Assembly: GCA_026224775.1 (NCBI GenBank)
Contig: JAMFRP010000013.1
Span: 248,001-312,000 of the forward strand
From: Bacteroidota bacterium
GTDB taxonomy: Bacteria > Bacteroidota > Bacteroidia > Sphingobacteriales > Sphingobacteriaceae
DNA length: 64,000 nucleotides
Direction: 5' to 3'
How positions within the stretch are numbered: position 1 is the first letter of the stretch; every line of letters begins with the position of its first letter. The notes under the pieces were generated by a model. The model was given only the letters and a program-made list of their open reading frames with translations, ran no database searches and was not told where the DNA came from. The position numbers and the translations under genes were made by a program. Shown here piece by piece: positions 34,535 to 43,722 of this stretch.

Positions 34535-35557
34535 TTATCGATTATTTATTTCGGTATCTAAAAAATTAAATAAATTATGTTTGTTTAAAATAAGGTTACG
34601 AGCTTCAATAAGCGCAGGTAAATTTTTTTCGTAATAATCACTATTTATAATGCTTTTTAATTCATCAATAGCTGATTTTTTATTGATATCGAGTGGGATA
34701 TACGAGCCCTCAGGAAAGTAATCGCTTATTTTATCGCTTCCGTAATAAATGGGCATACTATAACATAAAATAGCATCTGTGAATTTTTCTGTCCAGTACA
34801 AAGGCGAAATCTCATTTTCAATAGCTAAAACATACTTTGCTTTTGAATAAATTGGCCATTTACCAAATATTGTTGGTCCTTTATACTGTTTAAATTTCGC
34901 CCAGTTGGATGTGCCGTACAAATCAAAATTTACGTTGTTATCACACATAGCCGTAACAAAATCAGCTCTTAATTTATGGCCAGGTAAATCATTCATATTT
35001 GAATTTATACTAGCCAATACTATATTTTTATCAGGTATGGTATCATAGCCTTTCAAAAAATCGTAGTCATATACCATATTATCAGCATTATTGGTATATG
35101 AGCTAAGTGCAAGGTGCCAATGAACATACGGAGGTGATGCTATATATTTACCACCTTGTTCATATAATTCGGGATCACAAGTATAAACCCTGCCAAATTT
35201 CTCTGTTATATGGGGAGCTGCCAGGCCCAGTTTGCGAATATATCCCGGTGGTTCGATGTGCAAAAGCCAATTAGTATCAATATTATTAGATAATGGCACA
35301 AATGGGTTCGGTTTATTTATAACAATATTAAAGTCGGGGTTAAATGTTGTTATAAATGCTGTATCACCCCAAACACCCAATTGTTGGGGTGTTTGTAATT
35401 TTATGAAATTATTAAAAGTGTTATCTAAAACAGATATTCTAGCTTTCTTTAAGTCATTTATATTATATTTTTTACCAATTTTCTGTTTCATTTTATATGA
35501 TTCCAGCAAATCGATTCCAAATTTTTTAAGGCTATTTAGCCCAAGATTTAAACGCAT
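34535..35557 (-). CDS. Family 10-like glycosyltransferase (alpha-1,3-fucosyltransferase fold)
   Basis: The 340-residue protein has in its C-terminal half the GT10 donor block: [21 protein letters not shown], then P-I-Y-Y-G-S and a D-Y-F-P-E-G-S-Y-I segment. These correspond to the conserved F-E-N-S, T-E-K and P-V-x-x-G features of fucosyltransferases. The N-terminal half is divergent, so the donor might be GDP-fucose or a related deoxy sugar. No GDP-fucose genes are in the window. Confidence 0.78.
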   Translation of the reverse strand: MRLNLGLNSLKKFGIDLLESYKMKQKIGKKYNINDLKKARISVLDNTFNNFIKLQTPQQLGVWGDTAFITTFNPDFNIVINKPNPFVPLSNNIDTNWLLHIEPPGYIRKLGLAAPHITEKFGRVYTCDPELYEQGGKYIASPPYVHWHLALSSYTNNADNMVYDYDFLKGYDTIPDKNIVLASINSNMNDLPGHKLRADFVTAMCDNNVNFDLYGTSNWAKFKQYKGPTIFGKWPIYSKAKYVLAIENEISPLYWTEKFTDAILCYSMPIYYGSDKISDYFPEGSYIPLDINKKSAIDELKSIINSDYYEKNLPALIEARNLILNKHNLFNFLDTEINNR

Positions 35558-35591
35558 ATTATATTAATTGTAGCAATTATTTAAATATTTG

Positions 35592-36221
35592 TTATGGCTG
35601 ATGATTATATCTAATAAATTTTGCAGGGTTACCCGCCCAAACTTGGTTTTCAGGAATACTCTTTGTAACAATACTACCTGCACCAATAATTGCTTTATCA
35701 CCAATTGTAACGCCTTTCAAAATTATAGAATTAGCCCCTATAAAAACATCATTCCCAATATTGATGGGGCTGCATTGCGTTTTTGAATTATCTCCGTCAC
35801 GCCTGTCTATATAGTTTAATGGATGAAAATCGGTATCCCATAAACTTACATTACCTCCACAGAACAAATAATTTCCTATATGTATTTTTGAATCACAATA
35901 TATTGATACACCTGAAAAACCACAATTATCTCCAATCGTTAATTGTCCATTTTTACCTATAAATACTGTGCACCTTTTGTTTATCCCCATAGGGTTCGAC
36001 TTAAATACGCTATTAAATGTAAGCTGATTACCTAATTTACATTTACCATTATTCTTAATAAGTAATTTACCACGAAATAGTGGCATCTGCTTATATTCTA
36101 CCCTATTTATGCCAAACTTTACGAAATAATAGCAGTAATAATATAGCCTGATAACTATCCTTTGAAACCAGTATTCAATAAAATTGAATATTTTTATTAT
36201 ATACTTCAACATTATATCCAT
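35592..36221 (-). CDS. Left-handed beta-helix acyltransferase
   Basis: The 209-residue protein has repeated hexapeptides from about residue 65 on, with I-G-x-x-V/C and I-G-D-x-x turns, and the C-terminal P-I-N-I-G-N-D-V-F-I-G-A-N-S-I-I-L-K-G-V-T-I-G and W-A-G-N-P-A-K of the WbbJ/maa-type family. The catalytic His is probably in the F-H-P-L segment near residue 133. It would O- or N-acetylate an EPS sugar in the cytoplasm. The start may be Met4. Confidence 0.88.
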   Translation of the reverse strand: MDIMLKYIIKIFNFIEYWFQRIVIRLYYYCYYFVKFGINRVEYKQMPLFRGKLLIKNNGKCKLGNQLTFNSVFKSNPMGINKRCTVFIGKNGQLTIGDNCGFSGVSIYCDSKIHIGNYLFCGGNVSLWDTDFHPLNYIDRRDGDNSKTQCSPINIGNDVFIGANSIILKGVTIGDKAIIGAGSIVTKSIPENQVWAGNPAKFIRYNHQP

Positions 36222-36249
36222 TAACAGTTACAAGCTTTAATAATTAGCT

Positions 36250-37614
36250 TTATTTGTTCCATATACCGGTTGCTGTTTTATTAATTATCTTTTTGCATTG
36301 TATGAACAAAATAACACCCATATAAATAAAAACAAAAATATTGGAATATGTTATACCAGACACACCGAACCATTTGGCCAACACAATAGCAATGGGAATA
36401 TTTATTATAGTGCTAATTATATATAAATATAATTGTAATCGAATTTTACCAATTCCATTTAATAGAAAACAATGTATCATAAGCCAGCAATATCCAATTA
36501 CATATAAAGCCATTGCACATGAAAGTGAAAACAATGGAGGTGATACAGTTTTATTGAGCCATATTTTATAGACAAATGGTGAAATAATCAATAATAAAGC
36601 ACTGACAACCACCAATATAATCCAGTACTTATACATTTTTTTAAACGTATTTTCAATCCACTTATAATCATTTTTAGCATATGCCTCAGTAAAAGCGGCC
36701 CAAAATGGCATCATTATAATAGTGAACAGCATCGTAACAGTTGAAAAAAGCTTATATGCAATATTATAATTAGTTACTACCTGCGGTCCAAAAATCTTGA
36801 CAACTATAATATTGTCGGTTTGGAATAATATTAATCCACCGATCTGAATTACCAAAAAACTGCCTCCCAATGACAATAAATTTATTGCATGCTTGAGCTG
36901 AATTGAACTAAAATTGGGCGCTAAATAACTATACTTATTTTTATAGTACCATAAACTTGCAATTAACTGCAGTAATATTGGTGCACCGGTTAATGTAATT
37001 ATTAAATATAGTAATGAGCCGGTAGTACATTTTGTTAATATGTATATAACAACTAAGGTAAGCAGCTGCCCCCAGAATGATATTAACGATACCTTTGAAA
37101 CTTCATGACATGCTGTGAGAACGATATTAATAATTTGAAAAACAAATTGAAGGCAAAACCCTCCAAACACCACTAGTGCTATAGTATTGACATTAACATT
37201 GTTGTCTCTGATATTTAGTATTGATGCCCAATTTAAATATGAATTAGCACAATAAAAAATCGCGAATAGGAGTAAAGAAATTATTATTAAAATAGCATAG
37301 GTGGTACTAACATATATTTTTGCTTCAGATCTGTTATCTAGTGAATTAACTTCAGCAATTTTATTTTTAAGACCGCTGCCGAGTCCAATATCGAAAAAAT
37401 TAAACCAATTGATTATAGACCCCAATGTAAGCCATATACCATATTGCAACGGGTTCACATATCGAATGGTAAGAGGTATCAGGATAAAGCCTATTAACAA
37501 GCTCAAAACTCTTATCATAAACGATGCGGCTATATTTTTTTTTGCCCTAATCGTACGCTCATGACCATATGAAAAATAATTGTTGTATGCTTTTTTTATT
37601 TTGGCAATAATCAT
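36250..37614 (-). CDS. Wzx-like polysaccharide flippase
   Basis: The 454-residue protein has about 12 to 14 hydrophobic helices with the MVF/polysaccharide-biosynthesis opening R-A-K-K-N-I-A-A-S-F-M-I-R-V-L-S-L and L-T-I-R-Y-V-N-P-L-Q-Y-G-I-W-L-T-L-G. It should flip lipid-linked repeat units across the inner membrane. Its position between the chain-length regulator and the sugar-modifying enzymes matches a Wzx/Wzy-type EPS locus. Confidence 0.85.
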   Translation of the reverse strand: MIIAKIKKAYNNYFSYGHERTIRAKKNIAASFMIRVLSLLIGFILIPLTIRYVNPLQYGIWLTLGSIINWFNFFDIGLGSGLKNKIAEVNSLDNRSEAKIYVSTTYAILIIISLLLFAIFYCANSYLNWASILNIRDNNVNVNTIALVVFGGFCLQFVFQIINIVLTACHEVSKVSLISFWGQLLTLVVIYILTKCTTGSLLYLIITLTGAPILLQLIASLWYYKNKYSYLAPNFSSIQLKHAINLLSLGGSFLVIQIGGLILFQTDNIIVVKIFGPQVVTNYNIAYKLFSTVTMLFTIIMMPFWAAFTEAYAKNDYKWIENTFKKMYKYWIILVVVSALLLIISPFVYKIWLNKTVSPPLFSLSCAMALYVIGYCWLMIHCFLLNGIGKIRLQLYLYIISTIINIPIAIVLAKWFGVSGITYSNIFVFIYMGVILFIQCKKIINKTATGIWNK

Positions 37615-37650
37615 ATATACTGTAGAAGAAACATAATGGATTACTTATAA

Positions 37651-38736
37651 TTAATCTATTATAATGTAATATAATTTAGAAAAGGTAAAATATGTTATTG
37701 CTAGTACTATTCCCAAAAGAAATCCTACTAAAAGTCCTTTTATTTTTCCGAACTTTTCAACGGATAATGGTAATATCGGGTTGTCTATTACCTGTATTAA
37801 CGGGGTTTCCTGCCTTAAGGATATTTTTGATAACTCTAAATTTTTAACCAGCTCAGCATATATAGCCGAGGTTGCCTGTACATCAACCTGTTTACGTTGT
37901 GATGGCACCCTAAGTGCAAGTAAAGCTGGATTTGCATTCGGTGCCGCATCCAAAGCTGACGCCACACCACTAATTGAAGAGTTTAGCACCAGCCTTACGC
38001 TATCCGCTTGTTTTTGTAAAATCTGCTCATTGAGCGTTGATTTTTTTGTTTTTGTCTTTACATAAAAATCATTAACTGTAGAAACCAGTTTATCATCAAA
38101 GTTTTTTGCAAATAGCTCATCGCCAAATTGTACATCAACGTCTATTATATTTAATTTTTTATCCGGCTTATTCACTATCAATACCGTTTTATTAATAGTA
38201 TTAACCATATCAATCAATAAACTATCCTGCACCCGGGTAAACTTTTCAAAAGGACCAGTAAAGCTAACAACGCCAATATTTGGTTTTTTTACCCATTTTT
38301 CTCTCAAATGTAAAAAATCCACATACCTGTCAATTAATAATTGCGATTTGCCATCAAAGTTAGCAGTATCTAAAAGAGTTTTAGCAATCATTGTTCTTGA
38401 TGTATACAATGCGATTATATTATCCCCTTCAAAAACACCACCACCACCTCCTCCTAAATCAATCCCTGCAATTGATGCAAGACCTGCGTATTGTGATAAG
38501 CCTGGACCTTTGCTTTCCTCTAATACAAAAGAACATGTTGCAATATAAATCGGCTTTTTATAGGTGGCATATAACAACCCTATAATACCAGCCAAAACCC
38601 CGCATAGTATCAAACCAAGCCATCTTTTTTTGAGAAATTTTATATACGACTTTAATTTTAAGATAATATCCTTGAGCGATATACCATCCTGATCTTGCTG
38701 AGCAGTGTTATCCATATCCTTTAACTTCAATAACAA
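37651..38736 (-). CDS. Wzz/PCP-type chain-length regulator
   Basis: The 361-residue protein (possible start also Met8 at 38715) has two membrane helices, about residues 41-58 and near 330-352, flanking a large periplasmic coiled-coil region, and the P-I-L-P segment just before the second helix, as in Wzz-type polysaccharide co-polymerases. There is no Walker-A tyrosine-kinase domain, unlike Wzc, so the kinase is missing or separate. It starts 8 bp downstream of the export protein stop, so the two are cotranscribed. Confidence 0.85.
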   Translation of the reverse strand: MLLKLKDMDNTAQQDQDGISLKDIILKLKSYIKFLKKRWLGLILCGVLAGIIGLLYATYKKPIYIATCSFVLEESKGPGLSQYAGLASIAGIDLGGGGGGVFEGDNIIALYTSRTMIAKTLLDTANFDGKSQLLIDRYVDFLHLREKWVKKPNIGVVSFTGPFEKFTRVQDSLLIDMVNTINKTVLIVNKPDKKLNIIDVDVQFGDELFAKNFDDKLVSTVNDFYVKTKTKKSTLNEQILQKQADSVRLVLNSSISGVASALDAAPNANPALLALRVPSQRKQVDVQATSAIYAELVKNLELSKISLRQETPLIQVIDNPILPLSVEKFGKIKGLLVGFLLGIVLAITYFTFSKLYYIIID

Positions 38737-38744
38737 TAAAATTT

Positions 38745-41219
38745 TTATTTATTTAAACTTAAAATACCCAAAATTATCGCTCCCATTGAAGCTAAACCAG
38801 TAGTAAGCCCTAATATCGTTTGTAACGAATTTCCAACTGGGGCAGGCTTTAAGGGTACATATATCTGGCTTCCCGGTTTTACGTCAGGATGAATGTTAAA
38901 AAACAAAAACTTACCTGTGCCTTTTACTGTACCATTTGGGTATACCACATATGCACCTGACTTCAATGCCCGGGGGCCATATCCTCCCGCATTAGAAACA
39001 AAATCATTAAACGATTTTGATTTATCATATACAACCGCACTTGGGTATAAAACCTGCCCGTTTACCCGTACAATCTGCTGTTCTTTTGGAATTCTTAGTT
39101 CATCGCCATCTTCTAGTAACAAGTCAATTTTAGATCCTGGATTCTTTAATATATTTTTCAAATCAATACCAACAAAATCATTACGTTGCTGTTGGTCATC
39201 ATTGCTGGTTGAATCTTTATAGGCTTGTTTCAGTCTGTTAGCCTTTGTTGTTTGTTCAAGTGCTAAAGCAGTGGAGTCTGTTTTGCTTTTATCAAGGCCT
39301 AAAATGGCAATATTATTCCGTTTTAATGATCCTCCTTCAACATCAGCAAACACTGTTAATCCGCCGGCACGTTTAACCAAATCTGATATTTTTTCATTCT
39401 TATTCTTAATGGTATATGATCCGGGATATAAAACTTCGCCTTCAACTTTTACAACTTTTTGTTTCTCGTACCCAGGTAAACTGTATACCGAAACGATGTC
39501 AAAGGGTTGTAGCACAAAATTAGCTTCTCCGGGTGTTATTTGATTATCAACATCAATACTAAAAACCTGGGCTACTGTACTAGTTTTTGATTCTGGATTT
39601 GAGTCGGATACCCGTCGGGCTACCTCAATACGTTTAGTACTGGCACCTTCGGCAAAGCCACCTGCTTTTAATATCAAGTCTTCTACCTTCATATTATCAC
39701 CAAAAGCAAATTTACCGGGTTTTCTAACTTCACCATTAATAGTCACCGTATACTTGTCACGTAAATCAAATATGGAAGATATACTAACAACATCCTCACG
39801 TTGCAATGGTATATCAGTTACCTTATTTTCAATATCTTTTAAATTAAAACTTATTATCTCAGTTGTGTTATCAGGTTTTAATCTTGTAATTGTACCACGT
39901 TCAGTAAAAGCATCCTCCTTTAAACCTGCGGCGTTTGCAATTAACTGATACAATGTTAATCCCTTTTGTAGTTCATATTCTCCGGGTTTAAAAACAGCTC
40001 CTGTGATTGTAACTCTGTTTTCATACCTGTTTATAATAGATCCAACCGTAAATTTATCGCCCCTTAGAGGGATATAATCATTATAATCAGCTTCAAGAAC
40101 ATCTGTAATTTTTCTTTGCTGATCATTTATTTGTGACACCTTAATACGCGCGGTATAGGCACTATCAGTAAAGCCACCTGCATAAGTTAATATATTCTGC
40201 AATGTTTCTCCGGGCAAAACTTCAAACAACGCAGGGATTTTAACCTGACCGGCGAGTTCTACCCTGGTTCTATAAGTAGGAACACGCACTATATCCTGAT
40301 CCTGTAGTGTTATGTTATCTTTTTGATCACCTTTCACCAAAAAATCATAAACATCCAAATGTTTTATTATCCGGTTATTTCTGATGATTTCAATTTGCCT
40401 TAAACTCCCATTATAATTAGGGCCTCCGGCTACATAAAGCGCATTAAAAACTGTTGCAAGAGAAGGTAGCGTATAGGTACCCGGCTTTACAACCTGGCCA
40501 ATAATAATTACTTGTATGCTGCGTATATTACCAAGTGTTACGTTAACATTTGTGCCATGGCCTACGGCATAATTATTTGCTGCCAGTTTGCTTTTTATTT
40601 GTGCTGTTGCTTGTTCAATAGTTTTACCGCTAACATTTAAAACCCCAATACCAGGTATATTTATATTACCATCAGGCGAAACTGTTAGTTTCCAGTTTAT
40701 TAGTGAATTGCCATACACATTAATATCAAGCTCGTCATTGGGGCCTACAATATAATTTAATGGGGTAGCCAGTTTCAAATTTGGTTCGAATGAACTGTTT
40801 TTGTTCTTGAAAATATCAGCACCAAAAACTTTGGGGTTCAAGCTATCGAACAAATTGTTTGCTGTATTGGAAGTATCAGCATTTGCAGGGGTATAATTAA
40901 GGCGCCTGCCAACCGAATTAGTATCAGTTGCACTTGATGTTGATGTGCCATTTTTGCTACGCAGGTATTTAATACGAGTTTGCAGTTTCTGTGCCTGATC
41001 GGCAGACATCCCCTTGGCTTGAGCTTGCTGAATTATATCCGCATCACTTAATCCCGCATTTTGGCCTTGTTGCATCAGTTGAATCACTTGCTGATCTGAA
41101 AGATCATCAACGTTTACTGAAGATATAGATTGAGGGGTACTTTGAGCCGAAACCCTTTTAATCGATCCGCAAAAAAACAGGAGGATAAGTAGTATTGCGC
41201 TAAGGTTAATTCTATTCAT
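38745..41219 (-). CDS. Wza-like outer-membrane polysaccharide export protein with SLBB repeats
   Basis: The 824-residue protein is much longer than E. coli Wza (about 380). A type I signal peptide (cleavage near SAQ at 24-26) is followed by a Gln-rich helical segment (about 30-90), then the Poly_export domain (Y-I-V-G-P-N-D-E-L-D-I-N-V-Y-G) and about six SLBB-type units, each with a P-G-x-Y/F-x-L start. The end has one hydrophobic helix (about 798-820). It lacks the Wza lipobox. This is the first gene of the EPS operon, with a -7 box 52 bp upstream; it should form the export channel. Confidence 0.9.
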   Translation of the reverse strand: MNRINLSAILLILLFFCGSIKRVSAQSTPQSISSVNVDDLSDQQVIQLMQQGQNAGLSDADIIQQAQAKGMSADQAQKLQTRIKYLRSKNGTSTSSATDTNSVGRRLNYTPANADTSNTANNLFDSLNPKVFGADIFKNKNSSFEPNLKLATPLNYIVGPNDELDINVYGNSLINWKLTVSPDGNINIPGIGVLNVSGKTIEQATAQIKSKLAANNYAVGHGTNVNVTLGNIRSIQVIIIGQVVKPGTYTLPSLATVFNALYVAGGPNYNGSLRQIEIIRNNRIIKHLDVYDFLVKGDQKDNITLQDQDIVRVPTYRTRVELAGQVKIPALFEVLPGETLQNILTYAGGFTDSAYTARIKVSQINDQQRKITDVLEADYNDYIPLRGDKFTVGSIINRYENRVTITGAVFKPGEYELQKGLTLYQLIANAAGLKEDAFTERGTITRLKPDNTTEIISFNLKDIENKVTDIPLQREDVVSISSIFDLRDKYTVTINGEVRKPGKFAFGDNMKVEDLILKAGGFAEGASTKRIEVARRVSDSNPESKTSTVAQVFSIDVDNQITPGEANFVLQPFDIVSVYSLPGYEKQKVVKVEGEVLYPGSYTIKNKNEKISDLVKRAGGLTVFADVEGGSLKRNNIAILGLDKSKTDSTALALEQTTKANRLKQAYKDSTSNDDQQQRNDFVGIDLKNILKNPGSKIDLLLEDGDELRIPKEQQIVRVNGQVLYPSAVVYDKSKSFNDFVSNAGGYGPRALKSGAYVVYPNGTVKGTGKFLFFNIHPDVKPGSQIYVPLKPAPVGNSLQTILGLTTGLASMGAIILGILSLNK

Positions 41220-41271
41220 ATGTAAAAAAATATCGAAGCTAAAAACTTATAACCCGATAATTAATAATTCG

Positions 41272-41279
41272 CAAATGTA
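41272..41279 (-). promoter_or_regulatory. Candidate -7 box TACATTTG for the EPS operon
   Basis: The complement reads TACATTTG, 52 bp before the start of the Wza-like gene. A TTTG on the same strand lies 24 bp upstream (complement of 41304-41307), slightly further than the usual -33 spacing. Confidence 0.5.
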
Positions 41280-41642
41280 AATCAAATTATCATTTATATC
41301 GAGCAAAGTTTTTTATAAATCAATTTGTTCGCTACTTGCAAAGTAACTCTATTATAAACTTAATAGTATTTTTAACTTAAAAAAATTGATTTTAAATTAA
41401 TGGGGATACCCTCTCAGTTCAATTTCTTTAATGTGGAAAATTTAAACAGTTGATCCCTGATGATTGCTTAGTACTGTTAACATGACACCCTTAAGATACC
41501 GCAGATGATATTTAAACTTTATTGTATTAATGATCAGAAGCGAAAATTATATAAATACCCTCAAAGCAATTCATTGCTCTATCAATTTAAGTTAAGGGTT
41601 CATTAAATTATCATCAGCCTATAAAACAATCAAATAATACGG

Positions 41643-41650
41643 TAATTTTG
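41643..41650 (+). promoter_or_regulatory. Candidate -7 box TAATTTTG
   Basis: TAATTTTG matches TAnnTTTG, 28 bp before the DUF4271 start at 41679. No clear -33 element. Confidence 0.45.
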
Positions 41651-41678
41651 CAGCTTAATAATTAAGCCCGGTTTATTA

Positions 41679-42668
41679 ATGCGTTTTTTTGCTCTGAGTC
41701 TTCTTTTTTTGCTGATAGCCTTCACAGGGGCATTTGCTCAGGATTCCGCGCAAACAGCTAATCAATCATTAACGGCCACACCGCAACATTATTTAGATTC
41801 AGCCAGGGCTAAACCACGGCACATAGCTTTTTTGGATTCTGTGGCACAGGCTACTGCCTTAAGGCAGCAATTTGTACAGGATTCATTGACAAACATGTTT
41901 ATCACCCCCGACTCAAACCGGGTAAATCAGTTTACTGCTTATGTAATGGCTCATGAGCTATATACAGGGCGCACTTTTTTAGATATACCTTTTGCATCAA
42001 AACGAAACTTCGGGTATGGGCATAACCGCCAAAACCGCGACCCTTGGATAATAGCCATTATTATTGGCCTGTTATTATATACAGCATTGCTTAATCTAAC
42101 GCTCGGCACCGAAATTAAAAGCATATTCCAGTCGTTTTACAGTAAGCGCGCGTCTATGATGGATAAGGAAGATCGAGGAATAAACTTATGGGCTTTTATC
42201 GGTTTATTCCTGTTATTTGGCTTAACCTTTGGCTTATTTTTATATCAACTGGCAAGTTATAATGGTGTTTATTATAGCATAAGTGGCATGCAACTTTTTA
42301 TTGCACTGTCGCTCATTATTATATCACTTTTCGCATTTAAATTTCTTTTACTAAAAATCATAGGGTTTCTTTTTGATATTGACCGTATTGTTGGCGAATA
42401 CATTACTACGCTGTATTTAACCTACTTTAATATAGCCTTTGTTTTTTTACCGGTAGCAATTTGTTTTAGTTTAATAGCGGCCCAATTAATCCCCTACTTA
42501 TTAGCTGTAGCGCTTATATTGATAGTGGTAATATTCATTTGGATATACCTTCGCAGCAGTGTTAACATTATTTCGAACATTCGATTTCATAAGTTTTATT
42601 TATTTATCTATCTTTGTGCCCTCGAAATTTGCCCCATTTTGATATTGATAAAAGTACTTAACCTATAG
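41679..42668 (+). CDS. DUF4271-type membrane protein
   Basis: The 329-residue protein has a signal-like N-terminus (LLFLLIAFTGAFAQ), a soluble periplasmic stretch to about residue 120 and then about five hydrophobic helices. This architecture, together with the hemD neighbour 18 bp downstream, matches the DUF4271 proteins of Bacteroidota. The function is unknown; the conserved link to hemD suggests a role close to haem synthesis or envelope work, but this is inference. Confidence 0.75.
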   Translation: MRFFALSLLFLLIAFTGAFAQDSAQTANQSLTATPQHYLDSARAKPRHIAFLDSVAQATALRQQFVQDSLTNMFITPDSNRVNQFTAYVMAHELYTGRTFLDIPFASKRNFGYGHNRQNRDPWIIAIIIGLLLYTALLNLTLGTEIKSIFQSFYSKRASMMDKEDRGINLWAFIGLFLLFGLTFGLFLYQLASYNGVYYSISGMQLFIALSLIIISLFAFKFLLLKIIGFLFDIDRIVGEYITTLYLTYFNIAFVFLPVAICFSLIAAQLIPYLLAVALILIVVIFIWIYLRSSVNIISNIRFHKFYLFIYLCALEICPILILIKVLNL

Positions 42669-42692
42669 CAATCAGGCTTTATAAAATTGATT

Positions 42693-43451
42693 TTGGAAGA
42701 TAGAAAGAAAAAGGTAAAAAGTATTTTGGTTACTTTACCAAAACCTGAGAACGATAAGAACCCCTACGCCGAACTGGCCAAGAAACATAACCTGAAGATT
42801 GACTTCAGAGCATTTATACATGTTGAAGGTGTTCCGGCCAAGGATTTCCGTAAAGAGAAAATCAACCTTGTTGATTTCAGCGCTGTAATATTTACCAGCC
42901 GTAACTCAGCCGATCATTTTTTTAGAATATGTGAAGAAATGCGCTTTGAAGTACCGGTTGACATGAAATACTTCTGTCTTTCAGAAACCATCGCACTGTA
43001 CTTGCAAAAGTATATACAGTACCGAAAACGCAAAATATTCTTCGGTAAACAAACCGCTGCTGATTTGGCCGAAGTACTTAAAAAGCACTCTGGCGAAAAA
43101 TTCCTATATCCTTGTTCTGATGTGGCTGCTGAAGAAACACAAAAGTTTTTGCTGGAAAACGGATACAACTTCACTCCTGCCGTGCTTTTCCGCACAGTAT
43201 GTAGCGACCTTTCTGACCTGGCTGAGGTGTTTTATGACGTGATTGCTTTTTTCAGTCCGTCAAGCATACAATCTTTATACAAGAACTTCCCGGATTTTAA
43301 ACAAAACAATACCCGTATAGCAGCTTTTGGGGCAACAACCCACAAGGCCGTGCTTGAATCAGGATTGATTTTGGATATTCCGGCACCTACTCCACAAGCT
43401 CCATCCATGACTATGGCAATAGAACAGTATGTTAAACAGGTAAATAAATAA
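42693..43451 (+). CDS. hemD: Uroporphyrinogen-III synthase
   Basis: The frame has no ATG near the start; I choose TTG at 42693, giving 252 residues starting with E-D-R-K-K-K-V-K-S-I-L-V-T-L-P (TTG at 42687 would add two). The blocks A-V-I-F-T-S-R-N-S-A-D-H-F-F and V-I-A-F-F-S-P-S-S-I-Q-S-L match the family, which closes the tetrapyrrole ring to uroporphyrinogen III. The sequence is diverged but complete. It forms a unit with the DUF4271 gene, 24 bp upstream. Another haem gene, hemW, is in the window but unlinked. Confidence 0.85.
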   Translation: MEDRKKKVKSILVTLPKPENDKNPYAELAKKHNLKIDFRAFIHVEGVPAKDFRKEKINLVDFSAVIFTSRNSADHFFRICEEMRFEVPVDMKYFCLSETIALYLQKYIQYRKRKIFFGKQTAADLAEVLKKHSGEKFLYPCSDVAAEETQKFLLENGYNFTPAVLFRTVCSDLSDLAEVFYDVIAFFSPSSIQSLYKNFPDFKQNNTRIAAFGATTHKAVLESGLILDIPAPTPQAPSMTMAIEQYVKQVNK

Positions 43452-43722
43452 TTTTAAGTATAAATTATTAACCTCATTGCAACTTTTCTTATTGATTTTA
43501 CGTAACAATGCTTGTTAATTACCCGTTTTTGTAAGTAACTAACATATAACACTTTAAATTTTAGGTTATATTAAAATTTCGGGGTAATTAACACGCACAT
43601 TAAACGTTTTGTTGCAAACTGATGATAAAAATGTTTTATTTAACCATTTGCTTCATCAATATTTAATATATTCGGGCATTTCATTTATGTTATATTTATA
43701 TAGCTAAATTTTTGAATTTTAT

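Larger units (their letters stand above)
41220..41678. other. Divergent promoter region of the EPS operon and DUF4271-hemD
   Basis: No gene is visible in these 459 bp. It is AT-rich and holds one -7 box per direction (41272-41279 minus, 41643-41650 plus). The central part has no further structure that I can identify. Confidence 0.6.

Noticed and set aside
36341..36571. Plus-strand frame antisense to the Wzx-like gene
   Set aside because: Shadow of the membrane protein; no start signal and no family pattern.
25225..41219. Genomic island with integrase
   Set aside because: No integrase, transposase, tRNA gene or direct repeats at the borders were seen, so only base composition hints at transfer.
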